DNA from: Ruaniaceae bacterium KH17
Lineage (GTDB): Bacteria; Actinomycetota; Actinomycetes; Actinomycetales; Actinomycetaceae
Length of the DNA stretch: 64,000 nucleotides
NCBI GenBank assembly: GCA_900199505.1
Contig: FZQV01000002.1
Coordinates: forward strand, 1 to 64,000
Direction of reading: 5' to 3'
Shown: positions 1 through 8,276 of the stretch, piece after piece
Numbering within the stretch: position 1 is the stretch's first letter
Layout: each line of letters opens with the position of its first letter
Translations under genes and position numbers: made by a program
The notes under the pieces: model-generated
Seen by the model: the letters and a program-made list of their open reading frames with translations, nothing else
Told to the model about the DNA's origin: nothing
The model's database searches: none

Positions 1-867
1 GTGGCGTATGTGGCGCAGTTCATCACCACCACACAGTTGAAGCGGGCCCTGTCAAAGTACGTGTTCGATACTGACGCTCCTGCGCCGGAGCTGTACCGCA
101 CCGGAACGCAGTTGCAGATGGGTGTCAATAGTGAGAGGTTCCGCCTGTCGTTCACCACCACTGATCTGGTGGCCGGTGCGCAGGTGGAGCAGGCGATCCG
201 GGAAGCCAAAGACGCACTGTTCACCGCCGGCAACACGGAGGCCACGCTCGCGGACGGTCTCGTTGAGGTCGCCACGCGTTCGCTCGCCTCGATCACGGAG
301 CCCTCCCGGGCGAAGCGGTACCAGGTCCTGGTGCACGTGGATACCGATGGGCAGTCCTGGATCCACAAGTCCGGTGCGCTGCCGAAGTACCTGACCGAGA
401 AATACACCTGCGAGGGCCAACTCGTTCCCGTGTGGGAGACCGAAGGCACGCCCGTCGCGGTCGGTAGGACCCAGCGGATCGTCCCCGACCGCACCCGCAG
501 GCTTGTTGAGGACCGTGACAAGGGCTGCCGCTTCCCGGATTGCACCTCAAAGGGGTATCTCGAGGTCCATCACATGGCGCATTGGCGAGACGGCGGTGCT
601 ACGGACCCGGACAACCTGTTGTGTTTGTGTAGTCACCATCATGACGAGCACCACCGCGGCAGCTTCACCATCAGCGGGGACCCCGAGAGGGTCGATGGGC
701 TGAGCTTCAAGAACCACACCGGCCGCCCCATCCACCCACCACGCCCCGAACCACCACCCCCGGGTGACGGGCCCCCACCACAATGGGACGGCCCCACCGG
801 CGAATCACTCGACATGCGCTGGCTCACCTTCAGCAAAAGACGCACCAAGACCGCCACTGCGGCATAG
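1..867 (+). CDS. DUF222 / HNH endonuclease domain protein (5' truncated by window edge)
   Basis: The C-terminal part carries a zinc-type HNH motif: C176 and C181, the paired H190/H191, N205, then C208/C210 and a histidine-rich stretch. This is the C-terminal nuclease domain of the DUF222 family, which is abundant in actinobacterial genomes and often repetitive. The remaining 170 residues look like the end of the DUF222 region. Family members are usually 400-500 residues, so the 288 residues seen probably continue to the left of the window and the GTG at base 1 is unlikely to be the true start. The tail is proline-rich. The cellular role of the family is not established. Confidence 0.85.
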   Translation: MAYVAQFITTTQLKRALSKYVFDTDAPAPELYRTGTQLQMGVNSERFRLSFTTTDLVAGAQVEQAIREAKDALFTAGNTEATLADGLVEVATRSLASITEPSRAKRYQVLVHVDTDGQSWIHKSGALPKYLTEKYTCEGQLVPVWETEGTPVAVGRTQRIVPDRTRRLVEDRDKGCRFPDCTSKGYLEVHHMAHWRDGGATDPDNLLCLCSHHHDEHHRGSFTISGDPERVDGLSFKNHTGRPIHPPRPEPPPPGDGPPPQWDGPTGESLDMRWLTFSKRRTKTATAA

Positions 868-1067
868 CCGCGCGCCCGCAGGCCGGAGTTGATGGGTGCC
901 TGGCACTCATCGGTATCGCCTGGGCCGATGGTCTCGCGCCGCCCTCATCAGCGTTCGAGGATCCCACGTGCCCAGCCTCCGCGGTTGCCAGTGCGAGTGC
1001 ACGAGTGGCGAGCGGCGCGGACACACAGCAAGCCCCCGGCCCTAGAGATGTACCAGGGGTGGTGCTG

Positions 1068-1595
1068 CTACTGGAGCTGCCGCACCCTGTACCGGGTGCA
1101 GGCGAAATCCCGATTGCGCGTGACCCCGAGAAGATCCAGCTGTAGAGGCTTCGTGAAGAGAGGCTTGCCGGCGCCGAGCGTGACTGGGGCAAACTGGATC
1201 CAGGCCTCGTCGAGCAACCCTTCTTCGGCGAACTGACTGGCGATGTCCCCGCCGCCCATCACCCAGACGTCCTTACCCTCCGCAGACGCTTCGATGCTTG
1301 CGAAGCTCTCACTGGGGGAGCCGTGGACGAAACGGATGTCGGCGCCGTCGGGCTGGGGGAGAACACGATGTGTGAAGACCCACGCGGGCTGGGTGTACTC
1401 CCACGTCTCCTGGTTTCGCAGGAGCCACTCATACGTGCCCGAACCCATCACCAGCGCGCCGATGGTCTCGGCGAACGCGATCTCCGGCATCTCGGCCTCC
1501 CAATCGAAGTCCTGCGCAAAGAGCCACTCCAGCGAGTGATCCGCCGTGGCGATGAAGCCGTCCAGGGAGGACGCCGTGTAGTAGTGCGTGGTCAT
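1068..1595 (-). CDS. Dihydrofolate reductase-family protein (RibD C-terminal-like)
   Basis: This 175-residue protein opens with the typical MTTHYYTASSLDGFIA start of the RibD-C/DHFR-like fold. It also has the VMGSGTYEW and VWVMGGGDIASQF segments that form the NADPH-binding part of these enzymes. Members are NADPH-dependent reductases related to the riboflavin enzyme RibG, but standalone copies such as this one have no assigned substrate. It is a single gene, and the next gene on the same strand (DinB-like) ends 44 bases upstream of its start. The ATG at 1595 is the only start that keeps the conserved N-terminal strand. Confidence 0.85.
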   Translation of the reverse strand: MTTHYYTASSLDGFIATADHSLEWLFAQDFDWEAEMPEIAFAETIGALVMGSGTYEWLLRNQETWEYTQPAWVFTHRVLPQPDGADIRFVHGSPSESFASIEASAEGKDVWVMGGGDIASQFAEEGLLDEAWIQFAPVTLGAGKPLFTKPLQLDLLGVTRNRDFACTRYRVRQLQ

Positions 1596-1639
1596 GGCTT
1601 CAGCCTAGTGACGCCCCACGGGTTCGTAGCTCGACGGAG

Positions 1640-2167
1640 CTACCTGCCCGTGACGTCCCAGATGTGGTGGGAGATGTCGTGCAAGAAGTAGCTGGCGAGA
1701 GTCGTGGCCGTGAACGTGGAGCCGTCGCCTCGGCGGCCGGTTCGCTGCTCGTCTGACTCCGCAACGAGTTCGAATGCGGTGGCGATCGCCTGTCCTGCCG
1801 CTGCGAGCTCGCGGGCAACAGTGGCGGGATCCTGAGCGTTGTAGTCTCGCTGCTGCTGCGTCTCGTCCTGGTCCCAGTTCACGAAGGCCGGGTCGTCGAG
1901 CACCAGCATCAGGTTGAGCCGCGCGAGCATGATCCGGCAGACATCCCGCACATGGGCCGCATACTCCAGCGGGGACCAGGTGGCGTCGTCGGGCCGGAGA
2001 ATCAGTTCCGCCCGATCGCCACGCAGGACCCTCTCCCACGCGGCCACGTTCTCGCGCGTGAGCCGCGGGATATCGCGGAACGAGGCCGCCCCTGGCTCGA
2101 ATCCACACTCGGGGCAGGGGCGCTCAATCACCCAGGTCCAGTCCTTGGTATCAGGCACGATAGGCAT
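1640..2167 (-). CDS. DinB-family protein (four-helix putative metal-binding)
   Basis: The protein has 175 residues. The helical layout and spaced histidines (WSPLEYAAHVRDV near residues 65-77 and FLHDISHHIWDV near the C terminus) match the DinB/YfiT superfamily. That family uses a three-histidine metal site and includes thiol-S-transferases and damage-inducible proteins of unknown role. The N-terminal PCPECGFEP segment looks like an added knuckle seen in actinobacterial members. The substrate is unknown. The gene starts beside a 39-bp repeat and is divergent from arr. Confidence 0.8.
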   Translation of the reverse strand: MPIVPDTKDWTWVIERPCPECGFEPGAASFRDIPRLTRENVAAWERVLRGDRAELILRPDDATWSPLEYAAHVRDVCRIMLARLNLMLVLDDPAFVNWDQDETQQQRDYNAQDPATVARELAAAGQAIATAFELVAESDEQRTGRRGDGSTFTATTLASYFLHDISHHIWDVTGR

Positions 2168-2169
2168 AT

Positions 2170-2208
2170 CGACAGGCTAACCCGCCGGGACCGCGGTGGG
2201 GAAGGCTC
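2170..2208. repeat. 39-bp direct repeat, left copy
   Basis: These 39 bases recur at 4540-4578 in the same orientation with a single mismatch (A at 2190, G at 4560). The copies are 2,370 bp apart and bracket arr and the XRE/ImmA/PIN-like trio. The left copy occupies the divergent promoter region of the DinB-like gene and arr. Confidence 0.9.
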
Positions 2209-2209
2209 G

Positions 2210-2215
2210 TACACT
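2210..2215 (+). promoter_or_regulatory. Candidate -10 of arr, giving a leaderless transcript
   Basis: TACACT matches the actinobacterial TANNNT -10 pattern. It ends six bases before the arr ATG at 2222, so initiation would fall at or next to the start codon. No Shine-Dalgarno sequence precedes the ATG, which fits a leaderless mRNA. No clear -35 is visible. Confidence 0.45.
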
Positions 2216-2221
2216 TGGCGC

Positions 2222-2641
2222 ATGACTGACGTTCTCGATGAGGGCCCGTTCTACCACGGCACCCGCGCCGCGCTAGAGCCTGGCGACCTGCTCAGCGCCG
2301 GCTTCAACTCGAACTACAAGCCCGAGATCCTCATGAACCACATCTACTTCACGGCCATTCCCGACGGCGCCGGGCTGGCGGCCGAGGTCGCTGCGGCATT
2401 CGTTCCCGACGGCGTTCCCCACGTCTACGAAGTCGAGCCTACCGGGCTATTCGAGAACGATCCCAACGTGACCGACAAGAAGTTCCCCGGGAACCCCACA
2501 CGCTCATACCGCAGCACCGAACCGCTCCGAATCGTGCGGGAAGTAGACGACTGGCCCCGGCTGGCGCCCGAAGCACTCCAGGGCTGGCTGGAGAGGATCG
2601 CCGCACTGCGCGCCGACGAGCGCGCGGAGATCATCAACTAG
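2222..2641 (+). CDS. arr: NAD(+)--rifampin ADP-ribosyltransferase
   Basis: The 139-residue protein matches the Arr family in length and motifs: YHGTRAAL with H12, LMNHIYFT with Y42, then DPNVTDKKFPGNPTRSYRS around residues 80-98. Arr transfers ADP-ribose from NAD to a hydroxyl of rifamycin antibiotics, preventing their binding to RNA polymerase, and acts in the cytosol. Such genes are common intrinsic resistance determinants in actinobacteria. The frame is open far upstream, but the family length and the -10 just upstream select the ATG at 2222. The gene sits within the segment bounded by the 39-bp repeats. Confidence 0.93.
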   Translation: MTDVLDEGPFYHGTRAALEPGDLLSAGFNSNYKPEILMNHIYFTAIPDGAGLAAEVAAAFVPDGVPHVYEVEPTGLFENDPNVTDKKFPGNPTRSYRSTEPLRIVREVDDWPRLAPEALQGWLERIAALRADERAEIIN

Positions 2642-2725
2642 ATCGCGCCAGCTTCCCGGCTAAGCAGACGCGGTCAATCGGCTGGAAAGGCCGGGACTTC
2701 CGTCCAGTGACTGCCGGTGGTAGAC

Positions 2726-2751
2726 TGAATCACTATCTCAGAAATGATTCA
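2726..2751. promoter_or_regulatory. Inverted repeat upstream of the XRE gene (candidate autoregulatory operator)
   Basis: A perfect 7-bp inverted repeat, TGAATCA (2726-2732) and TGATTCA (2745-2751), is separated by 12 bases. It lies directly after a possible -10 (TAGACT, 2721-2726) and abuts the strong AGGAGG ribosome site at 2751-2756. The position suits binding by the XRE repressor encoded next. Confidence 0.5.
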
Positions 2752-2762
2752 GGAGGTTGTAA

Positions 2763-3089
2763 GTGTGCGACATGCTTGCCGTAATCGCAAGTGCGCAGAA
2801 GTCCGCTGGGCTTTCTCAGCGCGCCCTTGCGGAACGGACGGGCATCTCCCAGGCCACCTTGAGCCGGATCCTCAGCGGTGCCCGAACTGCGAAGATGACC
2901 GAGATTCTCCTGATCGCTGACGCGACGGGCTGCACCGTAGCGCAGCTCACCGGCAGCGGAGTGGCTGATCGGGTGCTGTGCGCTGCGCGTGGCACGAATG
3001 GATCGGGCATGGACTCGATGCGTCAGCGATTGCTGCATTTCATGGAGCTTGATGTGTATCTCGACGATTGCGCGATTCCGGAGGTCTGA
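2763..3089 (+). CDS. XRE-family helix-turn-helix regulator of the ImmA/PIN-like module
   Basis: The 108-residue protein has a HTH_3 domain covering roughly residues 5-63, with the recognition region around GLSQRALAERTGISQATLSR. Such proteins act as DNA-binding antitoxins or repressors of their own operon. A perfect AGGAGG lies six bases before the GTG at 2763, which decides the start over the in-frame ATG at 2772. The stop codon overlaps the ATG of the metallopeptidase gene by one base, so the two are co-translated. It probably represses the trio through the inverted repeat at 2726-2751. Confidence 0.88.
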   Translation: MCDMLAVIASAQKSAGLSQRALAERTGISQATLSRILSGARTAKMTEILLIADATGCTVAQLTGSGVADRVLCAARGTNGSGMDSMRQRLLHFMELDVYLDDCAIPEV

Positions 3090-3904
3090 TGGCGTCGCAA
3101 GAGAGGCTCGGCCAACAGGTTGCTGAGGCATTTCGGTGCGAACACGGCCTCGGTGTGCAGCCTCTTGGTGACCTTGCCGCGTTGATTGAGCGGACGACTG
3201 GTCACGATGTAGCAATCCTTGATGCTCCGCCGGACGAGCATGGCCTCACGATGCGGGATCCAGAGCGTGGGAGGGTCTTTGTAGGGGTGGCGCGAACACT
3301 GAACCCGATGCGCCAACGCAGTTCCTTGGCCCACGAGCTTGCACACCTAGTCTTTGGGGACTCCGCTCAAGCTTTGGGGGAGCGGACGCCTGTGGAAATC
3401 AGGGCCGACGCATTTGCGCGGCATTTGCTGATTCCCGTGGAAGGGCTCAAGGGTTTCCTCGGCGCGCCGTCTGAGGTAGACAGTTCGAGGCTCTCAGATG
3501 TCGTCCAGTGGTTCCTTGTCTCACCTGCCGTGGCCGCGATCCAGATGCGTGATGCAGGGTATGTGGAGCCTGAACTCGCTACTGCCTGGATGAAGCTCTC
3601 GACGGCGCAATTGGCCACCAGGTTTGGTTGGAGTGACTACTACGCGACCCTTCAGGCTGACTCCGATCGACTCCGCGCGCCGCAAGGGCTTCTCGCGCGT
3701 GCCATCCGAGGCTATGAGTTTGGGGTTGTGGGCGCACAGGCAATTGCAACTCTCCGTGGGCGCAGCGTTGAAGAGGTGTTGGCTGAGCTGGATGAAGCCG
3801 GTATACGTCAGATCAGTCCCGAGGCTGCGGAGTTTGAAGCCCACGAACTGCCGGTCGTGAATGTCGATCTGAGCGGGTTGGAGGACTTGGCAGGTGATTC
3901 GTGA
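3089..3904 (+). CDS. ImmA/IrrE (M78) family metallo-endopeptidase
   Basis: The zinc-protease motif HELAH (residues 82-86) is followed by EIRADAFARHLLIP (103-116), which carries the third metal ligand region of the COG2856/M78 family. Members cleave XRE-type repressors, as ImmA does with ImmR, or regulate stress responses. The 271-residue protein has a further C-terminal region of about 130 residues without a motif I recognise. The start is the ATG at 3089 behind GGAGG, overlapping the XRE stop by one base. Its own stop overlaps the next GTG by four bases. The likely target is the neighbouring XRE protein or the PIN-like protein, which is inference. Confidence 0.9.
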   Translation: MASQERLGQQVAEAFRCEHGLGVQPLGDLAALIERTTGHDVAILDAPPDEHGLTMRDPERGRVFVGVARTLNPMRQRSSLAHELAHLVFGDSAQALGERTPVEIRADAFARHLLIPVEGLKGFLGAPSEVDSSRLSDVVQWFLVSPAVAAIQMRDAGYVEPELATAWMKLSTAQLATRFGWSDYYATLQADSDRLRAPQGLLARAIRGYEFGVVGAQAIATLRGRSVEEVLAELDEAGIRQISPEAAEFEAHELPVVNVDLSGLEDLAGDS

Positions 3905-4515
3905 ATCATCGACCAATCATGGATGCCGGGCCTGGCATCAACTTCTTCTCCATTAACAAGGAAAGACTGCTCTTTGCGACGATTGGAGCGATCGCGATTC
4001 CGGAAGCTGTGGAAACCGAGATCATGCGGAAAGCGCGACAGGACCAACGGTTTGTTGCAGCGGAGCGGGTTCTGAAGAAGGTCCCGCCGCACTTGTTGGA
4101 GATCCTTTCTGATGACTATACGGACGAGCTTGGTGGCGTCGTGAGTCGTATCGCGGGAATGCCCCTTGAGCGGCGCATGCACTCGAGTAAGGACCTGGGA
4201 GAGATGATGGTCGTTGCCCATGCTGTCGTCGCAGCCGAGTTAGGGGCAGACATTCTTGTGCTCGTTGATGACCAGGGCGGACGGCGGATGATCGCCCGAG
4301 AAAGCGCGCGTCTCGATCGCCTGCGTATCGCCAATCCCTCACTTGGGCGTATTCGTCTGGTCAGCACCATTACGATCCTGCGGAGCGCGGCCGGTGGAGA
4401 CCATCTTCCTGATCGAACCGCGTTGCGCGATCTCTACGCGCGCCTACGTGGGTTGGATGACGGCCTTCCGCCACTTGAGTCGACGGGGCTGCTAGATCTC
4501 CCGACGTGGTCATAA
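3901..4515 (+). CDS. PIN-like (DUF3368-type) putative nuclease, third gene of the XRE/ImmA module
   Basis: The 204-residue protein begins with an acidic strand, PIMDAGPGINFF (D8). A central DLGEMMVVAHAVVA and a later LVLVDDQGGRRMI follow. That acid-at-each-strand spacing is typical of PIN-fold RNases of the DUF3368 kind, where the acidic residues bind a metal. It starts at a GTG overlapping the peptidase stop (GTGA), so expression is coupled. Base composition is lower than in the surroundings (bases 3901-4020 are about 52% GC by count), which suggests acquisition by transfer. A toxin role is inferred from family and context; there is no direct evidence. Confidence 0.65.
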   Translation: MNHRPIMDAGPGINFFSINKERLLFATIGAIAIPEAVETEIMRKARQDQRFVAAERVLKKVPPHLLEILSDDYTDELGGVVSRIAGMPLERRMHSSKDLGEMMVVAHAVVAAELGADILVLVDDQGGRRMIARESARLDRLRIANPSLGRIRLVSTITILRSAAGGDHLPDRTALRDLYARLRGLDDGLPPLESTGLLDLPTWS

Positions 4516-4539
4516 GTAGTCGGAATTGCGGCGAGTAGC

Positions 4540-4578
4540 CGACAGGCTAACCCGCCGGGGCCGCGGTGGGGAAGGCTC
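4540..4578. repeat. 39-bp direct repeat, right copy
   Basis: This is the second copy of the element at 2170-2208, with 38 of 39 bases identical and the same orientation. It lies in the 139-bp gap between the PIN-like gene and vapB, immediately downstream of the trio. Confidence 0.9.
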
Positions 4579-4628
4579 CTCGGTTCGGTCGGCCGCAGGT
4601 CGCTCGAACTTAGGGTCCTGAAACGCCT

Positions 4629-4662
4629 GCAACCATGCATGCTAGAATGCATGCATGGTTGC
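4629..4662. promoter_or_regulatory. Operator/promoter of the vapBC pair: 14-bp inverted repeat around a -10 box
   Basis: Arms GCAACCATGCATGC (4629-4642) and GCATGCATGGTTGC (4649-4662) are perfect inverted repeats. The six-base spacer is TAGAAT (4643-4648), a good -10 hexamer. The antitoxin ATG at 4655 lies within the right arm, six bases after the hexamer, and no ribosome site precedes it. The layout implies a leaderless transcript whose initiation is blocked when VapB/VapBC binds the palindrome. Confidence 0.75.
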
Positions 4663-4918
4663 GGTGCAGATCCGCGATGTGCCCGACGAGGTCCGCGACG
4701 TACTGGCACGCGAAGCTGAGCAGCGGGGGAAGTCGCTTCAGTCATTCTTGTTGGAGATTCTCGAACGAGAAGCTCGTTCGGCGCGAAACAGGGCCTTCGT
4801 CATTGACTTCGCGGCGATCCGCGGCACCGGGCGGGAGATCTCAATCGATGTGCCAGAGCTGATCTCACAGGAGCGTGACGCGCGCGAGGCCCGCTTGCTC
4901 GGGACGCCTTCGAAATGA
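4655..4918 (+). CDS. VapB/FitA-like ribbon-helix-helix antitoxin
   Basis: The N terminus, VAVQIRDVPDEVRDVLA followed by RGKSLQSFLLEILE, is the ribbon-helix-helix DNA-binding fold of FitA-type antitoxins (residues 2-42). The C-terminal half would wrap the toxin. It is 87 residues, the usual length. The stop overlaps the toxin ATG (ATGA), the standard coupling in such pairs. It neutralises the PIN RNase and, as a complex with it, represses the promoter at 4629-4662. Confidence 0.88.
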   Translation: MVAVQIRDVPDEVRDVLAREAEQRGKSLQSFLLEILEREARSARNRAFVIDFAAIRGTGREISIDVPELISQERDAREARLLGTPSK

Positions 4919-5313
4919 TCGTCGTTGATGCGTCGGCTTTCGTGGAGTTCTTGACGGACGAGAACGGACTCGCGCACGCCGTCGCAGAGGAGTTGTACCG
5001 CGACGGCGAATGGGTGTGCCCTTCGCACACGACGATCGAGGTCGCGAGTGCACTGCGCGGGTTGTGGCTCGGCGGCCGCTCGACGAAAGCCGAGTTCCTT
5101 TCTCGTATGGCAGCGCTCGGGCAACTTGATCCGGACCTCGTGGCCGCCGGTCCACTTCTGCCACGCATCGTCGACTTGGCCGAGAACGCCTCGCCATACG
5201 ACGCCGCCTATGTGGCGCTTGCAGAGCACCTGCGCGCTCCACTGATCACCACGGACGGCAAACTTGCCCGGATCTCCGGCGGTTCCGCCGACGTCCGGGT
5301 GCTCACTGCGTAG
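4915..5313 (+). CDS. VapC-family PIN-domain ribonuclease toxin
   Basis: The 132-residue PIN-domain protein shows the four expected acidic residues: D5 in MIVVDASAFVE, E42 in TTIEVASALRG, D96 in ASPYDAAYVALA and D114 in LITTDGKLA. VapC toxins are Mg-dependent endoribonucleases that cut tRNA or rRNA and are inhibited by the co-expressed VapB. The gene begins inside the last codon of vapB. No residue appears to be lost, so the toxin is probably functional. Confidence 0.9.
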   Translation: MIVVDASAFVEFLTDENGLAHAVAEELYRDGEWVCPSHTTIEVASALRGLWLGGRSTKAEFLSRMAALGQLDPDLVAAGPLLPRIVDLAENASPYDAAYVALAEHLRAPLITTDGKLARISGGSADVRVLTA

Positions 5314-5322
5314 GCTGGCGGT

Positions 5323-6039
5323 GTGAGCCAGCTTCGGGAGATCGTCGAGAACAGCGAGCGGATCGTGTTCTTCGGGGGAGCGGGCGTCTCCACCGAGTCG
5401 GGAATCCCTGACTTTCGCTCGGCGGGCGGTCTCTACTCGCGCGAGGGCGAGCACTACGCACCCGAGGAGATCCTCAGCCGGAGCTTCTTCGATAGGCACC
5501 CGGCCGAGTTCTACGACTACTACCGCGCCCACCTGATCTATCCCGATGCCACGCCGAACGCTGCGCATCGCGCGCTGGCCGCGCTCGAACGGGCCGGGAA
5601 GCTGACTGCGGTGATCACCCAGAACATCGACGGCCTGCACACTGCGGCCGGCTCGCAGAACGTGCTCGAGCTGCACGGCAGTGTCCTGCGGAATCGTTGC
5701 ATGGCGTGCCAGCGTGAGGAGGGGATCGCCGTCGTGCTCGAAAGCTCGGGAGTCCCTCGGTGCCCGGGCTGTGGCGGGGTGATCAAGCCGGATGTGGTGC
5801 TCTACGAAGAGCCGCTCGACGAGAACGTGCTGGCGCGGGCGGTTGCCGAGATCTCCCGTGCGGACACCCTTATTGTGGGCGGGACGTCACTGGTGGTCTA
5901 TCCGGCCGCGGGCCTGATCCGCTACTTCGGCGGCGAGAACCTCGTGCTCATCAACCGTGACGCGACGGATTACGACGGCCTGGCGACCCTCACGATCCGT
6001 GAGCCGATCGGCGAGGCGCTTGCGGAGTTCGCGGCTTAG
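5323..6039 (+). CDS. SIR2-family NAD-dependent protein deacylase (sirtuin)
   Basis: All core sirtuin motifs are present: GAGVSTESGIPDFR (residues 20-33), QNIDGLH (100-106) and catalytic H118 in ELHGS. Structural zinc ligands C126, C129, C147 and C150 and a final GGTSLVVYPAAGL cofactor loop follow. The enzyme removes acyl groups from protein lysines using NAD. The FYDYYR segment resembles bacterial sirtuins of the Thermotoga type and lacks the Tyr-x-x-Arg signature of desuccinylases, so plain deacetylation is more likely. The GTG start at 5323 follows vapC by nine bases, but a functional link is not evident. Confidence 0.93.
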   Translation: MSQLREIVENSERIVFFGGAGVSTESGIPDFRSAGGLYSREGEHYAPEEILSRSFFDRHPAEFYDYYRAHLIYPDATPNAAHRALAALERAGKLTAVITQNIDGLHTAAGSQNVLELHGSVLRNRCMACQREEGIAVVLESSGVPRCPGCGGVIKPDVVLYEEPLDENVLARAVAEISRADTLIVGGTSLVVYPAAGLIRYFGGENLVLINRDATDYDGLATLTIREPIGEALAEFAA

Positions 6040-6125
6040 TCGATTACTTGCCCGGGCGCGGGGCTGGCGGACATTGCGTTGGTGCGCATAGCCCTCAACG
6101 CGTGTGGAGTTGGCGATCCCAATCT

Positions 6126-6575
6126 CTAGCGAGCGTGCCAGCGGAGGCGGAGTGTACCCACCAGACCGAGCGCGCGGAACGCGGCGTTCACGGTGGAGAG
6201 CGTGGAGGGCATGATGAATGCCGCGCCTACGGCCTGCACAGCACGCGCACCGATCAGCACACCGGCGCTCCCGGCAGCCGCCGCCAGCACACTCCCGAGC
6301 ATGAACACCACCAACCCGGCGAGGAAGAGACGCCGTCGGCCACGACGATCAGCCAGTGAACCCGTCGAGAGCAGGAGCGCGGCGAGCAGCACCGCGTAGA
6401 GGCTGTTGACCCATTGAGCGTCCGTGAGATCGAGGCCCAGGTCGCTGATGATCGCGGGCAGCGCCACCCCCACGATCGTGCCGTCGAGCACGATGAGACC
6501 CAGCCCGACGGCAAGCACCGCCAAGCCGAGCCAGTCGCGACGGGTGGGGGTGTGCTCGATCAGAGTGGCGGTCAC
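6126..6575 (-). pseudogene. Truncated MFS drug-efflux transporter (N-terminal remnant)
   Basis: The 149 codons from the GTG at 6575 encode the start of a DHA2-type MFS exporter. TM1 contains GLIVLDGTIVGVALP (motif D1), and there is a loop motif A, SLADRRGRRR, and TM4 with GARAVQAVGAAFIMP. Full proteins have 12-14 helices and 400-500 residues. Here the frame stops after about four helices with an unrelated tail. No further MFS coding is seen to 6040, so the 3' part has been lost. The start overlaps the stop of the kinase remnant (GTGA), showing an old operon. Confidence 0.8.
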
Positions 6576-6709
6576 GTCAGGCGGGTTCGCATGAACCGTA
6601 GGCCAAAGCTCGACTCGCTCCCCGGGGCGCGGTCCCATTCGGCCAGATCGAAGCCCACGCCGTCGTCGATGATGCTGAGCAGGACCATGTCGTCTTCGTC
6701 CGCGATGCG
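6572..6709 (-). pseudogene. C-terminal remnant of a sensor histidine kinase
   Basis: About 45 codons encode an ATPase-domain end: LLSIIDDGVGFDLAEW followed by SSFGLRFMRTRL, matching the N/G boxes of NarL-linked (HisKA_3) kinases. No dimerisation domain or sensor part is present upstream, and the region runs into the promoter side of the GH51 gene. It overlaps the MFS remnant by four bases, so a kinase-exporter unit was broken on both sides. Confidence 0.6.
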
Positions 6710-6815
6710 TGTGGTGGGTGCGGGAATCAACCGAAGGGATGATTCGCCGGTATATCGTTGAGACCATCCCCGCAGCGCCGCGCCGGGGCTCGAACGCCAA
6801 TCTCTTAGGACCGCA

Positions 6816-8272
<1,457 letters not shown>

Positions 8273-8276
<4 letters not shown>

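Noticed and set aside
783-1145. Plus-strand frame downstream of the HNH gene
   Set aside because: Ala/Pro-rich, overlaps the end of the HNH gene in another frame and runs into the convergent DHFR-like gene; no ribosome site.
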